Shown: positions 1 to 8,421 of the stretch, one piece after another
Layout of the letters: each line of letters begins with the position of its first letter
How positions within the stretch are numbered: position 1 is the first letter of the stretch
Source: Chitinophaga sancti
Lineage (GTDB): Bacteria > Bacteroidota > Bacteroidia > Chitinophagales > Chitinophagaceae
Reading direction: 5' to 3'
Assembly: GCF_034424315.1 (NCBI RefSeq)
Contig: NZ_CP139972.1
Location: 7,324,501-7,388,500 of the forward strand
Length of the DNA: 64,000 bases
Notes under the pieces: generated by a model
The model's input: only the letters and a program-made list of their open reading frames with translations
Databases searched by the model: none
Told to the model about the DNA's origin: nothing
Position numbers and translations under genes: made by a program

Positions 1-700
1 TGACGTCATGGAAATGTTTGAACTGGCTAACCTGACAGGTGGCGAGATTCATCGTTCTAATGTGATTATGACTGCCAACTGGCTTGTAGGCCGTGGTAAG
101 TTCGACGAGATCAATGAGCAGGACAATTTATACGTTCCACCTTCCGGCGCACTGGCAGGTAAGATCTATAAAACACTCATGTCACAGGTTACTGCCGGTA
201 AGAAATTTGGTGGTATCAACGAAGTAGATGGTGTGAAATTCGAACTGAAGAAAAGCGAAATTGCTAGCCTTGAAAAAATGGGCCTCATCCCAATGGTAAA
301 GGAATACGGCAAGGTAATGGCTTTCAGTGCAAAAACTTTGTTCAATGGTGATAACATTGGTCTGCAGACTTACTCTGTCGTACGCGTATTTGACTACGTG
401 ACCAAAGTATTGATGGACTTCCTGAATCGCCGTGCATTTGAAAACTTCAATGCAAATACCCGCAAAGACCTGATGAAACAGATCATCCGCTTCCTGGACA
501 GTATAACGGGGCCGGATAAACTGATTGAAGATTTCAACATCCGCCGCTTTGAGCAGGATCCTTCGCAAAAAGATCGTATTCACCTGGATATACACCTGAA
601 ACCATACTTCCCTGCCAAGAACTTCCTCATTAAAATGGATGGTCACAAAGGGGATGATGGGAATGATTGGAATACAGAATATGAGCAGGATAAAGCATAA
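1..700 (+). CDS. tssC: T6SS contractile sheath large subunit TssC (C-terminal part, cut by window start)
   Basis: TssC (VipB) assembles with TssB into the cytoplasmic contractile sheath around the Hcp tube. The frame is open from base 2 with no stop, and the first ATG at 8 is internal, so only about the last 232 residues of a protein normally near 450 are present. The visible part ends in the conserved sheath C-terminal region (RIHLDIHLKPYFPAKNF) followed by an acidic tail. The Bacteroidota TssC family (formerly DUF5458) is recognised by overall similarity and by the TssG, TssN, TssK and Hcp genes that follow. A strong terminator starts 47 bases after the stop, so the gene ends its transcription unit. 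TssB is expected just upstream, outside the window. Confidence 0.9.
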   Translation, partial: DVMEMFELANLTGGEIHRSNVIMTANWLVGRGKFDEINEQDNLYVPPSGALAGKIYKTLMSQVTAGKKFGGINEVDGVKFELKKSEIASLEKMGLIPMVKEYGKVMAFSAKTLFNGDNIGLQTYSVVRVFDYVTKVLMDFLNRRAFENFNANTRKDLMKQIIRFLDSITGPDKLIEDFNIRRFEQDPSQKDRIHLDIHLKPYFPAKNFLIKMDGHKGDDGNDWNTEYEQDKA

Positions 701-746
701 AATGATTCGTGGCGAATTAACTTATTGATGATAAACAAACTGTAGT

Positions 747-776
747 TCCCCCTCCTGGAGGGGGAGCCTGTTTTTT
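747..776 (+). terminator. Intrinsic terminator after tssC
   Basis: An eight-base stem, T747-C754 against G758-A765, is followed by a short spacer and a run of six T at 771-776. It separates tssC from the TraN-like gene, so the latter probably has its own promoter between about 777 and 827. Confidence 0.8.
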
Positions 777-827
777 AAGCCGTGATCACTGATGTAAACA
801 TAATAACAAAAGCAAGGAAAAAGTCAG

Positions 828-1700
828 ATGAAGCAATTGCTAACAGGCGTACTCTGTGTTTGCTTATTGTCGTGGGGCCATGCTTCAGGGCAAGCGCAGC
901 CAGACAGTATTATCACGACGAAAGGCGCCGTCACCCTTATAACCTGTGGATCTTCCATCAGCACATTTCAAATTGGCGATGGAAAAAATTCGGATTACGA
1001 CTATCGCATCGTAGATGGGAATGTCGTATTTATACGGCCGGTAGTGGCAAACCCAAGACCGACCAACCTGGTGATCAGGGAGGGAGATAATATTTTTTAC
1101 ATGATCCTGGCCTACAGGGAAAAGGTTGGATTGTCAAAACTAAAGTACAACCTGTCTGGCGGTGCTTCAGCATCCAGGACCTCTACCGGGGCCCAGAATA
1201 CGACAGGTGGCACTTCCTCCACTGCTAATACTTCTGATCCGGCGGCAGATGATAACACCCCGGTTCCGGATGTTGATACCGTAACCGTAGGCAACATCGC
1301 TGCTGACTTTATAAAGCAGCGGAAAGTGCAGCGGCAGTATGAAACTACCTCAGAGAGTATTACGGTGACGTTTTCACAGGCCATGAGTCTGAATAACCTG
1401 ATGTATTTGTGTTTCAGGATTAAGAACCAAAGTGGTACACCTTACCAGGTGGGTAAAATAACGATCATGCATAAAGTATATACCGATACTGCCACACTGC
1501 ATCACCTGCCTGTTGCATACAAAAAAGGACCTTCTTTTTTTGGAGGAAGAGATGAGAAGAACGTAGTGTTTGTAACACCTGCACCCGTACTGAAGAAAGC
1601 TGATGAACTCATCTTCATCATGTACAATGCAGCAACAAAGAGCCAGATTGTTCTCTACGTGCCAATGACAGGGCTGCCCAAATATATGGTCACTAAATGA
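828..1700 (+). CDS. TraN/VirB9-like periplasmic protein (DUF4138-like) inside the T6SSiii locus
   Basis: A 290-residue protein with a clear signal peptide (about residues 1-22, ending GHASGQA). Residues 25-95 form a beta-rich N-terminal domain resembling the N-terminal half of conjugative-transposon TraN. Residues about 100-150 are a low-complexity Ser/Thr/Ala/Pro linker. Residues about 175-285 resemble the TraN C-terminal domain: the order of elements MYLCFRIKNQSGTPYQ, a basic strand, then KNVVFVTPAP and a final beta hairpin matches it. TraN/VirB9 proteins are outer-membrane-associated parts of type IV machines. No other tra gene is present, so I infer a periplasmic part of the T6SSiii envelope complex. 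The stop overlaps the lytic transglycosylase start in ATGA, implying coupled translation. It could instead be one of the phylum-specific Tss proteins under another name. Confidence 0.65.
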   Translation: MKQLLTGVLCVCLLSWGHASGQAQPDSIITTKGAVTLITCGSSISTFQIGDGKNSDYDYRIVDGNVVFIRPVVANPRPTNLVIREGDNIFYMILAYREKVGLSKLKYNLSGGASASRTSTGAQNTTGGTSSTANTSDPAADDNTPVPDVDTVTVGNIAADFIKQRKVQRQYETTSESITVTFSQAMSLNNLMYLCFRIKNQSGTPYQVGKITIMHKVYTDTATLHHLPVAYKKGPSFFGGRDEKNVVFVTPAPVLKKADELIFIMYNAATKSQIVLYVPMTGLPKYMVTK

Positions 1701-2728
1701 TCCGGCGCTATCTCCATATAATCCTTGTTTGTGCCTGTTGTATGATAACAGGAGGACTGTCTGCACAGCAGGTAGCCTTTTGCGGAGAATCTGTGCCTAT
1801 GGAGCGTGATTTTGTCAATTACAGGCTGATGGATGTGATAAAGGGTCATCTTCGTTACCGTAATTTTCTGCCAGCTTTAAAGGCCAGATCAGAGCAGTAT
1901 TTTCCGCTCATTGTACCCATCTTACAGCAGTACCATATACCAGAAGATTTTAAATACCTGCCTATCGTGGAAAGTGGTTTTACCAATGCCACATCTATCG
2001 TAGGTGCACAGGGCGTGTGGCAGCTGATGCCGGCTACTGCTACTACCTTAGGACTGGATGTAAGTGATTCGAATGATGAGCGGAATGAGCTGCTGAAATC
2101 TACACATGCAGCCTGTAAATACCTTGTAAAACTTTACAACCAGCTACATTCCTGGACACTGGCTGCTGCAGCGTATAACTGTGGCGCAGGCAATATCTCA
2201 CGCAATATCCGCAAGCAGGGTAGTAGTGATTATTACCAGCTGATACTGAACAGCGAAACGGCACAGTACATTTACAAGATCATTGCCATAAAGCAATTAT
2301 TTGAATATCCTGAATTGTACATTCCTGAATTCGGTTACAATGTGTTCAATAAAACAACAGTAAATGCATCAGTTTTTAATGCAGGTTCTGCATTAGAATC
2401 AGATAAACGATTCAGGAGTATCAAAATCAATATCGGCGGAAAATCAGAAAAGGTAGCGGTTACATCACTGGCAGCTAAGATGCAGAGCAGTAAAAGCTTT
2501 GAAGATGGGCAGCTGGTAAGTATACTGTTGTTGGATGATCTGCAGGCGAATGGTGTGTATATCAGGAAACAAACAAAATTATCCGGTAGAGGATGGCTGG
2601 TGAGTAACCGTATTTATGTAGATCTTGGATTTGGAAATATGGTCGTGCTTTGCGATGCCGGGGGCAAGAAAGGAGTGACGCCGGAAACATTAAAAACAGG
2701 AGGAGAGGTGCGCCTCCAGAAAATATAA
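1697..2728 (+). CDS. Lytic transglycosylase (GH23/SLT) of the T6SSiii locus
   Basis: A 343-residue secreted murein lytic transglycosylase that cleaves the MurNAc-GlcNAc bond with a non-hydrolytic mechanism. It has a signal peptide (about 1-23). The SLT domain spans about 72-190, with catalytic Glu92 in the IVESGF motif, the GAQGVWQLMPATA motif near 104-116 and AAYNCGAGNI near 158-167. The C-terminal 100 residues are a separate domain with a LysM-like look but no clear LysM match. The start ATG overlaps the stop of the TraN-like gene by four bases. Cell-wall enzymes are used by T6SS to pass the membrane complex through peptidoglycan. That role here is inferred from position; a general MltD-like housekeeping role is the alternative. 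Confidence 0.88.
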   Translation: MIRRYLHIILVCACCMITGGLSAQQVAFCGESVPMERDFVNYRLMDVIKGHLRYRNFLPALKARSEQYFPLIVPILQQYHIPEDFKYLPIVESGFTNATSIVGAQGVWQLMPATATTLGLDVSDSNDERNELLKSTHAACKYLVKLYNQLHSWTLAAAAYNCGAGNISRNIRKQGSSDYYQLILNSETAQYIYKIIAIKQLFEYPELYIPEFGYNVFNKTTVNASVFNAGSALESDKRFRSIKINIGGKSEKVAVTSLAAKMQSSKSFEDGQLVSILLLDDLQANGVYIRKQTKLSGRGWLVSNRIYVDLGFGNMVVLCDAGGKKGVTPETLKTGGEVRLQKI

Positions 2729-2801
2729 AAGAGCTTGGCTCATAAATAAAAATGACGGCTGAGAATTGCTTAAACGGGTACCCGACTCCATCAGGGATAC
2801 G

Positions 2802-2847
2802 AATAACAAGAGGCTTTATCTGGATTATGATACAGCCTCTTGTTATT
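2802..2847. terminator. Bidirectional terminator between convergent lytic transglycosylase and tssF
   Basis: A perfect 14-base inverted repeat (2802-2815 against 2834-2847) with an 18-base loop lies between two convergent genes. The stem ends are A/T rich, so it can act on both strands, although T runs are short. Confidence 0.7.
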
Positions 2848-2901
2848 TCTGAAAATGACTTTCATGCCCGTTGGTGAACGCTGTCTTTCATGAATGTTTT
2901 A

Positions 2902-4734
2902 TTACATCAATACATCGTTCATAAATATTCTATACGGATAATTATTCGTTCCATTCTCTTTCAATTGCTGCAACATCTCATCCTTCATATACAACAAACT
3001 TCCTTCCGCATATAGGTTCGCCGGTTTCGATAACGTAATCTTGATATCCAGTGTTCTGCTATACCCCTCAGAAGCACCTGGTTTTACAGACACTCCTTTC
3101 ACAATGCTCACTTCTCTCAGTTCCTTACCCATCACAAATTTCACCATCGCCTTCATATCCTCCGGTGTTACTATTCTATTGCGTGTAAGCAAATGATACC
3201 TGTACAAATTGATCTTTTCATCAATACTCAGACGGTCCTTACCCCCCTGCGTATTCGACAGCAGGGCGATAGAATTAGGTTGTAACTGTACACTTCCATA
3301 CTCCTGCAATTTGCTGCCCATACGGATATTATTGGCAGTGCTCCCGTTGGTAGTGAAAAATTCTAAAAACAAATAATCAGCATTTTCCTTTGGCTTGATC
3401 ATCAGGTAAGGAATATTCCCCCTGTTGGCCGTAGGCTGTAACTGTTCTTCCAGCGAAGCAATCAGCTGGTGGAGTTCTCTCATTCTACTGGCTACATAGT
3501 CATTGCGCACCTCTTCGAAGAGCGAGCTTTCATCCCTGATTACTTCAATCAGGTAAGCAATGATCTCCTTTGCTTCGCGGCTATCGAACCTGCCAATTCC
3601 ACTGCTCCTGATTACCAGTTCCCCTTCCTGCATTTCTCCGCTAGTCGTAAAGTTACGCACATGGTAATCGGTGCCTGCTACATCGTATACACGTTTCACA
3701 TCAAAGTAAATATCGTTGGTGTGCAGCGGCATAATGTTCAGGTACTTGTTTAGTCGTTGTGATTGCTCGTTCAGTTTTTTATTGACCACCGGAAAACTGT
3801 TGATACTGCAAAAGATGTCTTCCAGTAAAGAGTGCCGGATAGTTTCCGGGAATTCAATCCTGATCCACACAATCTCCTGTTGCAATCTGCTGCTGGCCTG
3901 CCCAAATACATGATGCAGTGCAGGCGGAAAAGGCATGGCGGCTGGTAATTGATCCGTGCTGGTAATGGTCAGAAAATGCTGTTTAAAACGTTGTAATACC
4001 TGCTGTCCATAGCGTGTATTGGTATCGAAAGCCGGTTGCATAATGGCTTCCAGGTCTTCTTCAGCAGCACTCTTGCTATGAGTATAACCACTTTTTACCT
4101 GAAGCTGCGTTTCCCCTACATAAAATTTAGCCAGTGGCAGGTAATGATAAAACATTTCCTGCAGGTGTACATTTCGCAGATCAAAGAAAAATGAGAGCCC
4201 TTCTGCGGAGGTATGGGCGCCTTCCATACTTAGACCCAACCAAAGATGATTAGGCGGCGTATCGGCCTGTAAATTGCCTTGCAGGACCTGTTCCTTGAAC
4301 CAATGGTCCCTGGTCTCAAACAATTTACCACCAATCACGCTATATTTTACCTGTCCGCGGAACAGGCGCTGATGTGCAAGGGGCATGAAAAAAAGGTCCT
4401 GGCTATTAAAGCCGTTCCTCAGTGAATAGAAAAACTGGTGCTCAGGCGTCAGGGAGGCTGTACGTTCATTGCAGCTGGCATGCAGAATGCCATAGGCTGG
4501 CTGACTACTGGTAATGGGTTCCGGCATCATGATCTGTGCCAGCCGTTCTACCAGTCTTGCATGGGAAACCTCTGCCTCACCCTGGATCTTTTCCAGTTCA
4601 CTGGCACAGGCTTCCAACAGTAATTGTACAATGGGATCAAAGGAGGTTTCTACCTCTGCATCAGGGTATCCCCACAGCCTGGCGGCTGTTTTAAGCATCC
4701 GGTCTTTGATTCGTTCTTTTTGTTCTTTTGCCAA
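2902..4734 (-). CDS. tssF: T6SS baseplate subunit TssF
   Basis: A 610-residue baseplate wedge protein, close to the usual TssF length of about 600. The N-terminus is typical: RMLKTAARLWGYPDAEVE, then a conserved acidic helix and QIMMPEP, matching the MPxP region of the family. The chosen start is a TTG at 4734; the next in-frame ATG at 4698 would remove 12 residues that Bacteroidota homologs appear to have, so TTG is preferred. It is the last gene of a minus-strand unit PKD protein-tssE-tssF. TssE ends 61 bases upstream, with no terminator between. TssF forms the wedge with TssG and TssE, which here is transcribed divergently from TssG. Confidence 0.92.
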   Translation of the reverse strand: MAKEQKERIKDRMLKTAARLWGYPDAEVETSFDPIVQLLLEACASELEKIQGEAEVSHARLVERLAQIMMPEPITSSQPAYGILHASCNERTASLTPEHQFFYSLRNGFNSQDLFFMPLAHQRLFRGQVKYSVIGGKLFETRDHWFKEQVLQGNLQADTPPNHLWLGLSMEGAHTSAEGLSFFFDLRNVHLQEMFYHYLPLAKFYVGETQLQVKSGYTHSKSAAEEDLEAIMQPAFDTNTRYGQQVLQRFKQHFLTITSTDQLPAAMPFPPALHHVFGQASSRLQQEIVWIRIEFPETIRHSLLEDIFCSINSFPVVNKKLNEQSQRLNKYLNIMPLHTNDIYFDVKRVYDVAGTDYHVRNFTTSGEMQEGELVIRSSGIGRFDSREAKEIIAYLIEVIRDESSLFEEVRNDYVASRMRELHQLIASLEEQLQPTANRGNIPYLMIKPKENADYLFLEFFTTNGSTANNIRMGSKLQEYGSVQLQPNSIALLSNTQGGKDRLSIDEKINLYRYHLLTRNRIVTPEDMKAMVKFVMGKELREVSIVKGVSVKPGASEGYSRTLDIKITLSKPANLYAEGSLLYMKDEMLQQLKENGTNNYPYRIFMNDVLM

Positions 4735-4795
4735 GGGGTTAAGGGTTTAGGTTTAATAAATTACAAACACGGCATTTCCTCCTGAAAAAATAAAA

Positions 4796-5227
4796 TTAAT
4801 CATACGACAATGGGCTTACGTAAAAGAAACTACTATAGTGGAACTCAGTTTTATTCCTCGCCAACACACCCGTTACTGTCACTCTTATCTTCTTCTTTAC
4901 CTTCTTCGCACTGACCCCCATTAATTCCTCCTGACTGATCTGCGCCACTACCCTGGTCTGTGTCAGTCGTTTCTCATACCTGTTGATAGATGCCCTGATG
5001 GACAATTCTACCTGTTCCTTCACTTCATTGTTCGACGCCCTGATATCGAAATCGCTGTCCCACAACTGGCAGCCATACTGGGGATCATCTTTATTTTCCC
5101 CGAGTACGGTTGTGATTAACAACTGAATATGTTGTCCTACAGATTCTTCCAGGTTCACATCCGGCAAATCCTGCTTCTGCAAAATTCTGGAGAAGTCCAT
5201 CGGTAATTTATAATACTGCTGTTTCAT
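4796..5227 (-). CDS. tssE: T6SS baseplate protein TssE (gp25-like)
   Basis: A 143-residue gp25/GPW family protein that links baseplate wedges to the first sheath ring. Family marks are the N-terminal FSRILQ and the run GENKDDPQYGCQLWDSDFD, a variant of the conserved region around the EFG-type loop, followed by helices and a beta C-terminus. It is normal in length for the family. It starts 10 bases after the PKD protein stop and lies just upstream of tssF, so the three genes form one minus-strand unit. Confidence 0.9.
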   Translation of the reverse strand: MKQQYYKLPMDFSRILQKQDLPDVNLEESVGQHIQLLITTVLGENKDDPQYGCQLWDSDFDIRASNNEVKEQVELSIRASINRYEKRLTQTRVVAQISQEELMGVSAKKVKKKIRVTVTGVLARNKTEFHYSSFFYVSPLSYD

Positions 5228-5237
5228 TTTTTAATGA

Positions 5238-6302
5238 TTAAAAAATGCCTAAGAATTTCTTGTCATACCGCACACGTATTTCCTTCACACAACCGTTTTG
5301 ATCTTTGATCAGGTTTACTACTTCAATCTTAAACCTTCTCTTGCCGCGAATGCGTGAGCAGAAATGACTGAAGGTATCTGTATCCTTATCATTCAGCAAT
5401 ACTCTTGCATTGATGTTTTCACAAAGATATGCGGAGAAATCGCTGGCGTTTTTTTGTTTGTCCACCACCTGGCTCAGCATAAACTTAAATTCATCATCTG
5501 AAACGGATGGTACTTTAGGCTTCTCTGGCGCAGCAGGTACGGGCGCAGGCTCTGGTGTCTTATTCTCATCAGGAAATGGCATGGGAGTAAAGTCTGGTAC
5601 CTTGTGATTGCTTTGTGCAGGGAATACCATGATATGCTTGGTCACCATCTTACTGCTATCGCCATTGATGATCAGTGACAGAATACGTTCACCCGGGGAA
5701 GAGAATGTGTAAGTAACACTACGGCCACTATGCACTTCAGCACCTCTTTGCAGCAGCTGCCATTGCCATGTATTGGCATTTGCTGTACTATTGGTGAAAG
5801 TAACAGCACGACCAGCCAATATTTCTTCCGGACCATCGATTGTGGGGTAGAGGTCGGCGGCTGGCGCAGGTGTGTTATCTGCTAAAGCATTAATAATAAT
5901 CACCTCCTGGTTCCATGTACACTTGCCATGTGATAAGGTGACCATGTAGGTGCCAGCTTTGGTAAATGCATGGTAAACCTGTAGCCCTGAAGTGGTAGCT
6001 GTGGAATCACCAAAATCCCAGGTGAGTCCGCTGTCGCTGCCTGCGGTAGTGGCTGCCTTAAAAGTGATTACTTCTCCTGTACTGAAAGAAGTATGTTTTC
6101 CTGCATTGTTCCGGCTTGCCAGTTCGATGCTGATCTGACTGCAATCTTCACGGCCGGTAACCTGGAAAGCCAGTATGATCATACTAATGCTGAGTAATGC
6201 CAGGAATGTGTACAGAACCATTGGGTCGATATGGTTTGTTATCTTGCTGAATGGTCTATACGTAGTAACTTTTCGCTCATTTGCGGACTTTCTTGGGGCC
6301 AT
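5238..6302 (-). CDS. PKD-domain inner-membrane protein of T6SSiii, probably TssP
   Basis: A 354-residue protein from the ATG at 6302; the frame also allows a TTG start at 6323. From the ATG, a basic cytoplasmic N-terminus of about 25 residues precedes one membrane helix (about 27-46). Two PKD-like beta domains follow (about 51-139 with WDFGD and YHAFTKAGTYMVTLS, and about 151-233 with YTFSSPGERILSL). Then come a Pro-rich linker (about 233-268) and a C-terminal domain of about 85 residues. The topology suggests a periplasmic arm anchored in the inner membrane. T6SSiii loci lack TssJ, TssL and TssM and use TssN, O, P, Q and R instead. The position upstream of tssE fits TssP, but I am not certain which Tss letter belongs to it. 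Confidence 0.7.
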   Translation of the reverse strand: MAPRKSANERKVTTYRPFSKITNHIDPMVLYTFLALLSISMIILAFQVTGREDCSQISIELASRNNAGKHTSFSTGEVITFKAATTAGSDSGLTWDFGDSTATTSGLQVYHAFTKAGTYMVTLSHGKCTWNQEVIIINALADNTPAPAADLYPTIDGPEEILAGRAVTFTNSTANANTWQWQLLQRGAEVHSGRSVTYTFSSPGERILSLIINGDSSKMVTKHIMVFPAQSNHKVPDFTPMPFPDENKTPEPAPVPAAPEKPKVPSVSDDEFKFMLSQVVDKQKNASDFSAYLCENINARVLLNDKDTDTFSHFCSRIRGKRRFKIEVVNLIKDQNGCVKEIRVRYDKKFLGIF

Positions 6303-6466
6303 AGGTTTCTCGTATTTCTGCAATTTTAAATATTTTTTTAGAGAAATTAATAAACTACCTAAATTCGTAGTTGAAATTTTAACATTTGAATCCGTGAAAT
6401 CTGGTGATATTTGTTAGTATGTAACCCTGGAAAATAAGAGATCAGGAAAAACCTAAATTAACCCGT

Positions 6467-7423
6467 ATGGTAAATAATGCCCAAAAAGCCGCGGTACTGG
6501 AGGAAGTAATAGACCATATCAACAAATTGCAACATGATGTACGTGCCGAAGTAGTAGTAGGAGAGTTACTGGATAATCATGTGCGTGCCGAAGAAATTGC
6601 CGTACAAAATCAAAATGTATTTGTAAGGTCTTTCAATAAAGATATTTTAGATGCTCAACTGGATGATTCGCAACCTTACCATCCATTTATTTCGCTTACC
6701 CTTTCCCGTGATGGACTGTACGATCGTTTACCGGAGGGCATCTTCCACCAGTTTACACCGCAGCAGCAACAGCGCTCGGTAAGGGAAATGGTGCTCAACT
6801 ACAAGCGTCAGCAAAAAGAACAACAGGAAGCAAGAAAGTTTTTTCGCCCGCTTGAGAACGAATTTTTTCTACAAAGAGTTTTCCTGGAGCAGAAAGAAAA
6901 ACATTTACTCTTTGATGCATTCGGAAAAGATACAGATGAATTGTTCCTGGCATTCTGGGGTATCAGGTCTGATCTGCCAAAAACAGCACTGAAAAAGTTG
7001 GTCAAATTGTTGCCATACATTTACCGCATAGCAGGTAATCTGCCCCTGGTACAACTTTACCTGAAGGCAATACTGGACGAGCCGGTAAAGATTGTCCAGG
7101 AAGATATGTCTACTGCTGTGGAAACTGGTGCTGCTGTGCCCCTTGGTAATTCAAGGCTGGGCATGGATTCAATGACTGGTGACCTCTTCTATACAGATAT
7201 GCCTGTCTGGAAAATTACCATTGGCCCCCTGCAACAGCACAGGGTACACGACTTTCTTCCCTGGCAGCCATACGGCAAACTGTTAGAGACCTGTATTGGA
7301 TTCCTGGTACCAGCTGATGTAGAAGTAGCAACTATACTTGAACCTCACGCAGATGAACGCAAGGCCTTTATGGCAGACTCCCGGGAGAAGGAAGGATTGG
7401 GCGGCTATAATTTTTACCTGTAG
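6467..7423 (+). CDS. tssG: T6SS baseplate subunit TssG
   Basis: A 318-residue TssG of the Bacteroidota type. The central part (FFRPLENEFFLQRVFLEQKE, about residues 122-141) and the following region with LLPYIYRIAGN and LYLKAIL are characteristic. The C-terminus carries a WKITIGPL strand and a beta region seen in TssG proteins. TssG pairs with TssF to build the wedge core. It is the first gene of a plus-strand block and is divergent from the PKD/tssE/tssF unit. The gap of 143 to 164 bases between them must hold both promoters; I see only a weak candidate, GATATTTG at 6406-6413, one base off the phylum's minus-seven form. Confidence 0.88.
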   Translation: MVNNAQKAAVLEEVIDHINKLQHDVRAEVVVGELLDNHVRAEEIAVQNQNVFVRSFNKDILDAQLDDSQPYHPFISLTLSRDGLYDRLPEGIFHQFTPQQQQRSVREMVLNYKRQQKEQQEARKFFRPLENEFFLQRVFLEQKEKHLLFDAFGKDTDELFLAFWGIRSDLPKTALKKLVKLLPYIYRIAGNLPLVQLYLKAILDEPVKIVQEDMSTAVETGAAVPLGNSRLGMDSMTGDLFYTDMPVWKITIGPLQQHRVHDFLPWQPYGKLLETCIGFLVPADVEVATILEPHADERKAFMADSREKEGLGGYNFYL

Positions 7424-7437
7424 GCACTTAATGGAAC

Positions 7438-7445
7438 TATTTTTG
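7438..7445 (+). promoter_or_regulatory. Candidate minus-seven element for tssN-tssK-tssO
   Basis: TATTTTTG is an exact match to the Bacteroidota TAnnTTTG element, in the 117-base gap before tssN. No TTTG lies at the expected distance upstream, so this may be a weak or internal promoter. Confidence 0.4.
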
Positions 7446-7540
7446 CATGTTATATACCCTTATGGTATGATTCCGGGCCCAACGGAGTATTCCAACCCCA
7501 GATCATCCAACAGGCTTAACCCTTTCCGAGGAAATAAACT

Positions 7541-8395
7541 ATGATACTAAAAGCTAAGATCTACATTGTACTGGCGGCATTTATGGCTATCGGCTCCCTG
7601 ATAGTGGGTCTGCTAAGCCGTTATATTAAAAACTTTTCCCTATATAAGAAAAAGGCACTCTGGTACCTTGCTATTATGGTACTGGTATTTGCTGTCATCA
7701 GCTCCATTCCGTTCCTCTTTACACACCAGAATTCCATGAGCCAGTATATCTTCTACGAAGTATGGTTTCTGGGCCTCGGCATAGTACATTGTAACCTCAT
7801 GTATACCCGTTTCTGGGGCAGTGACGATTCATTTGGATCAGAGCTGGCATTCATTGTAGCCATCTGGCTGTTTGGTGGAATTGGCTTCATACTCATCCAG
7901 CATTTATTTGCAAAAGGAGAGTTTTCATTTTACCCCTTACTCACCTGTATGTTCGCATTTGCATTGCCTACATTTGTGTATAAGACCTTTGAAAAGATGA
8001 TGGCCATTCCAGCTAAGATATTCAAGTGGTGGCAATATCCCGCTTACCAGGAATTACCTGAAGTGAATGAAGATGATATGCGCGATCTGATCGTAATTGG
8101 TTTTGAACTGGAGAAGAAAGTAACTGATCATGACCGCACCTACTTCCGGGCACGTACACCGATTAAGATGGATCTCGGCGACCTCTTCTATCATTTTATC
8201 AATGATTACAACGACCGTTATCCCAATACGCCGATTGACGTAGTGGATGCAAACGGACAACCATATGGCTGGGTATTTCACCTGAAATCAAAATGGGCAT
8301 TTACAGCCAAAACACTCGATCCGGATAAGCCTGTATTCATGAATGGAATGCAGGAAAACAGCGTTATTATTTGTAACCGAATTATTATCAATTAA
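7541..8395 (+). CDS. tssN: T6SSiii membrane protein TssN
   Basis: A 284-residue inner-membrane protein with five predicted helices (about 5-25, 40-60, 70-88, 101-120, 129-147) and a soluble C-terminal domain (about 150-284) containing YRARTP-like and YGWVFHLKSKW segments. This matches TssN, one of the phylum-specific components that replace TssL and TssM of classical systems. It is followed at 26 bases by tssK, the baseplate-to-membrane adaptor, which fits a role in docking the baseplate through its cytoplasmic domain. Confidence 0.85.
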   Translation: MILKAKIYIVLAAFMAIGSLIVGLLSRYIKNFSLYKKKALWYLAIMVLVFAVISSIPFLFTHQNSMSQYIFYEVWFLGLGIVHCNLMYTRFWGSDDSFGSELAFIVAIWLFGGIGFILIQHLFAKGEFSFYPLLTCMFAFALPTFVYKTFEKMMAIPAKIFKWWQYPAYQELPEVNEDDMRDLIVIGFELEKKVTDHDRTYFRARTPIKMDLGDLFYHFINDYNDRYPNTPIDVVDANGQPYGWVFHLKSKWAFTAKTLDPDKPVFMNGMQENSVIICNRIIIN

Positions 8396-8421
8396 TCCCT
8401 ACATTTTAAAATTATTCATCC

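Noticed and set aside
828-1700. TraN-like protein as sign of an integrative conjugative element
   Set aside because: No other tra gene, integrase, mobilisation gene or att-like repeat is nearby, and both sides are T6SS genes.
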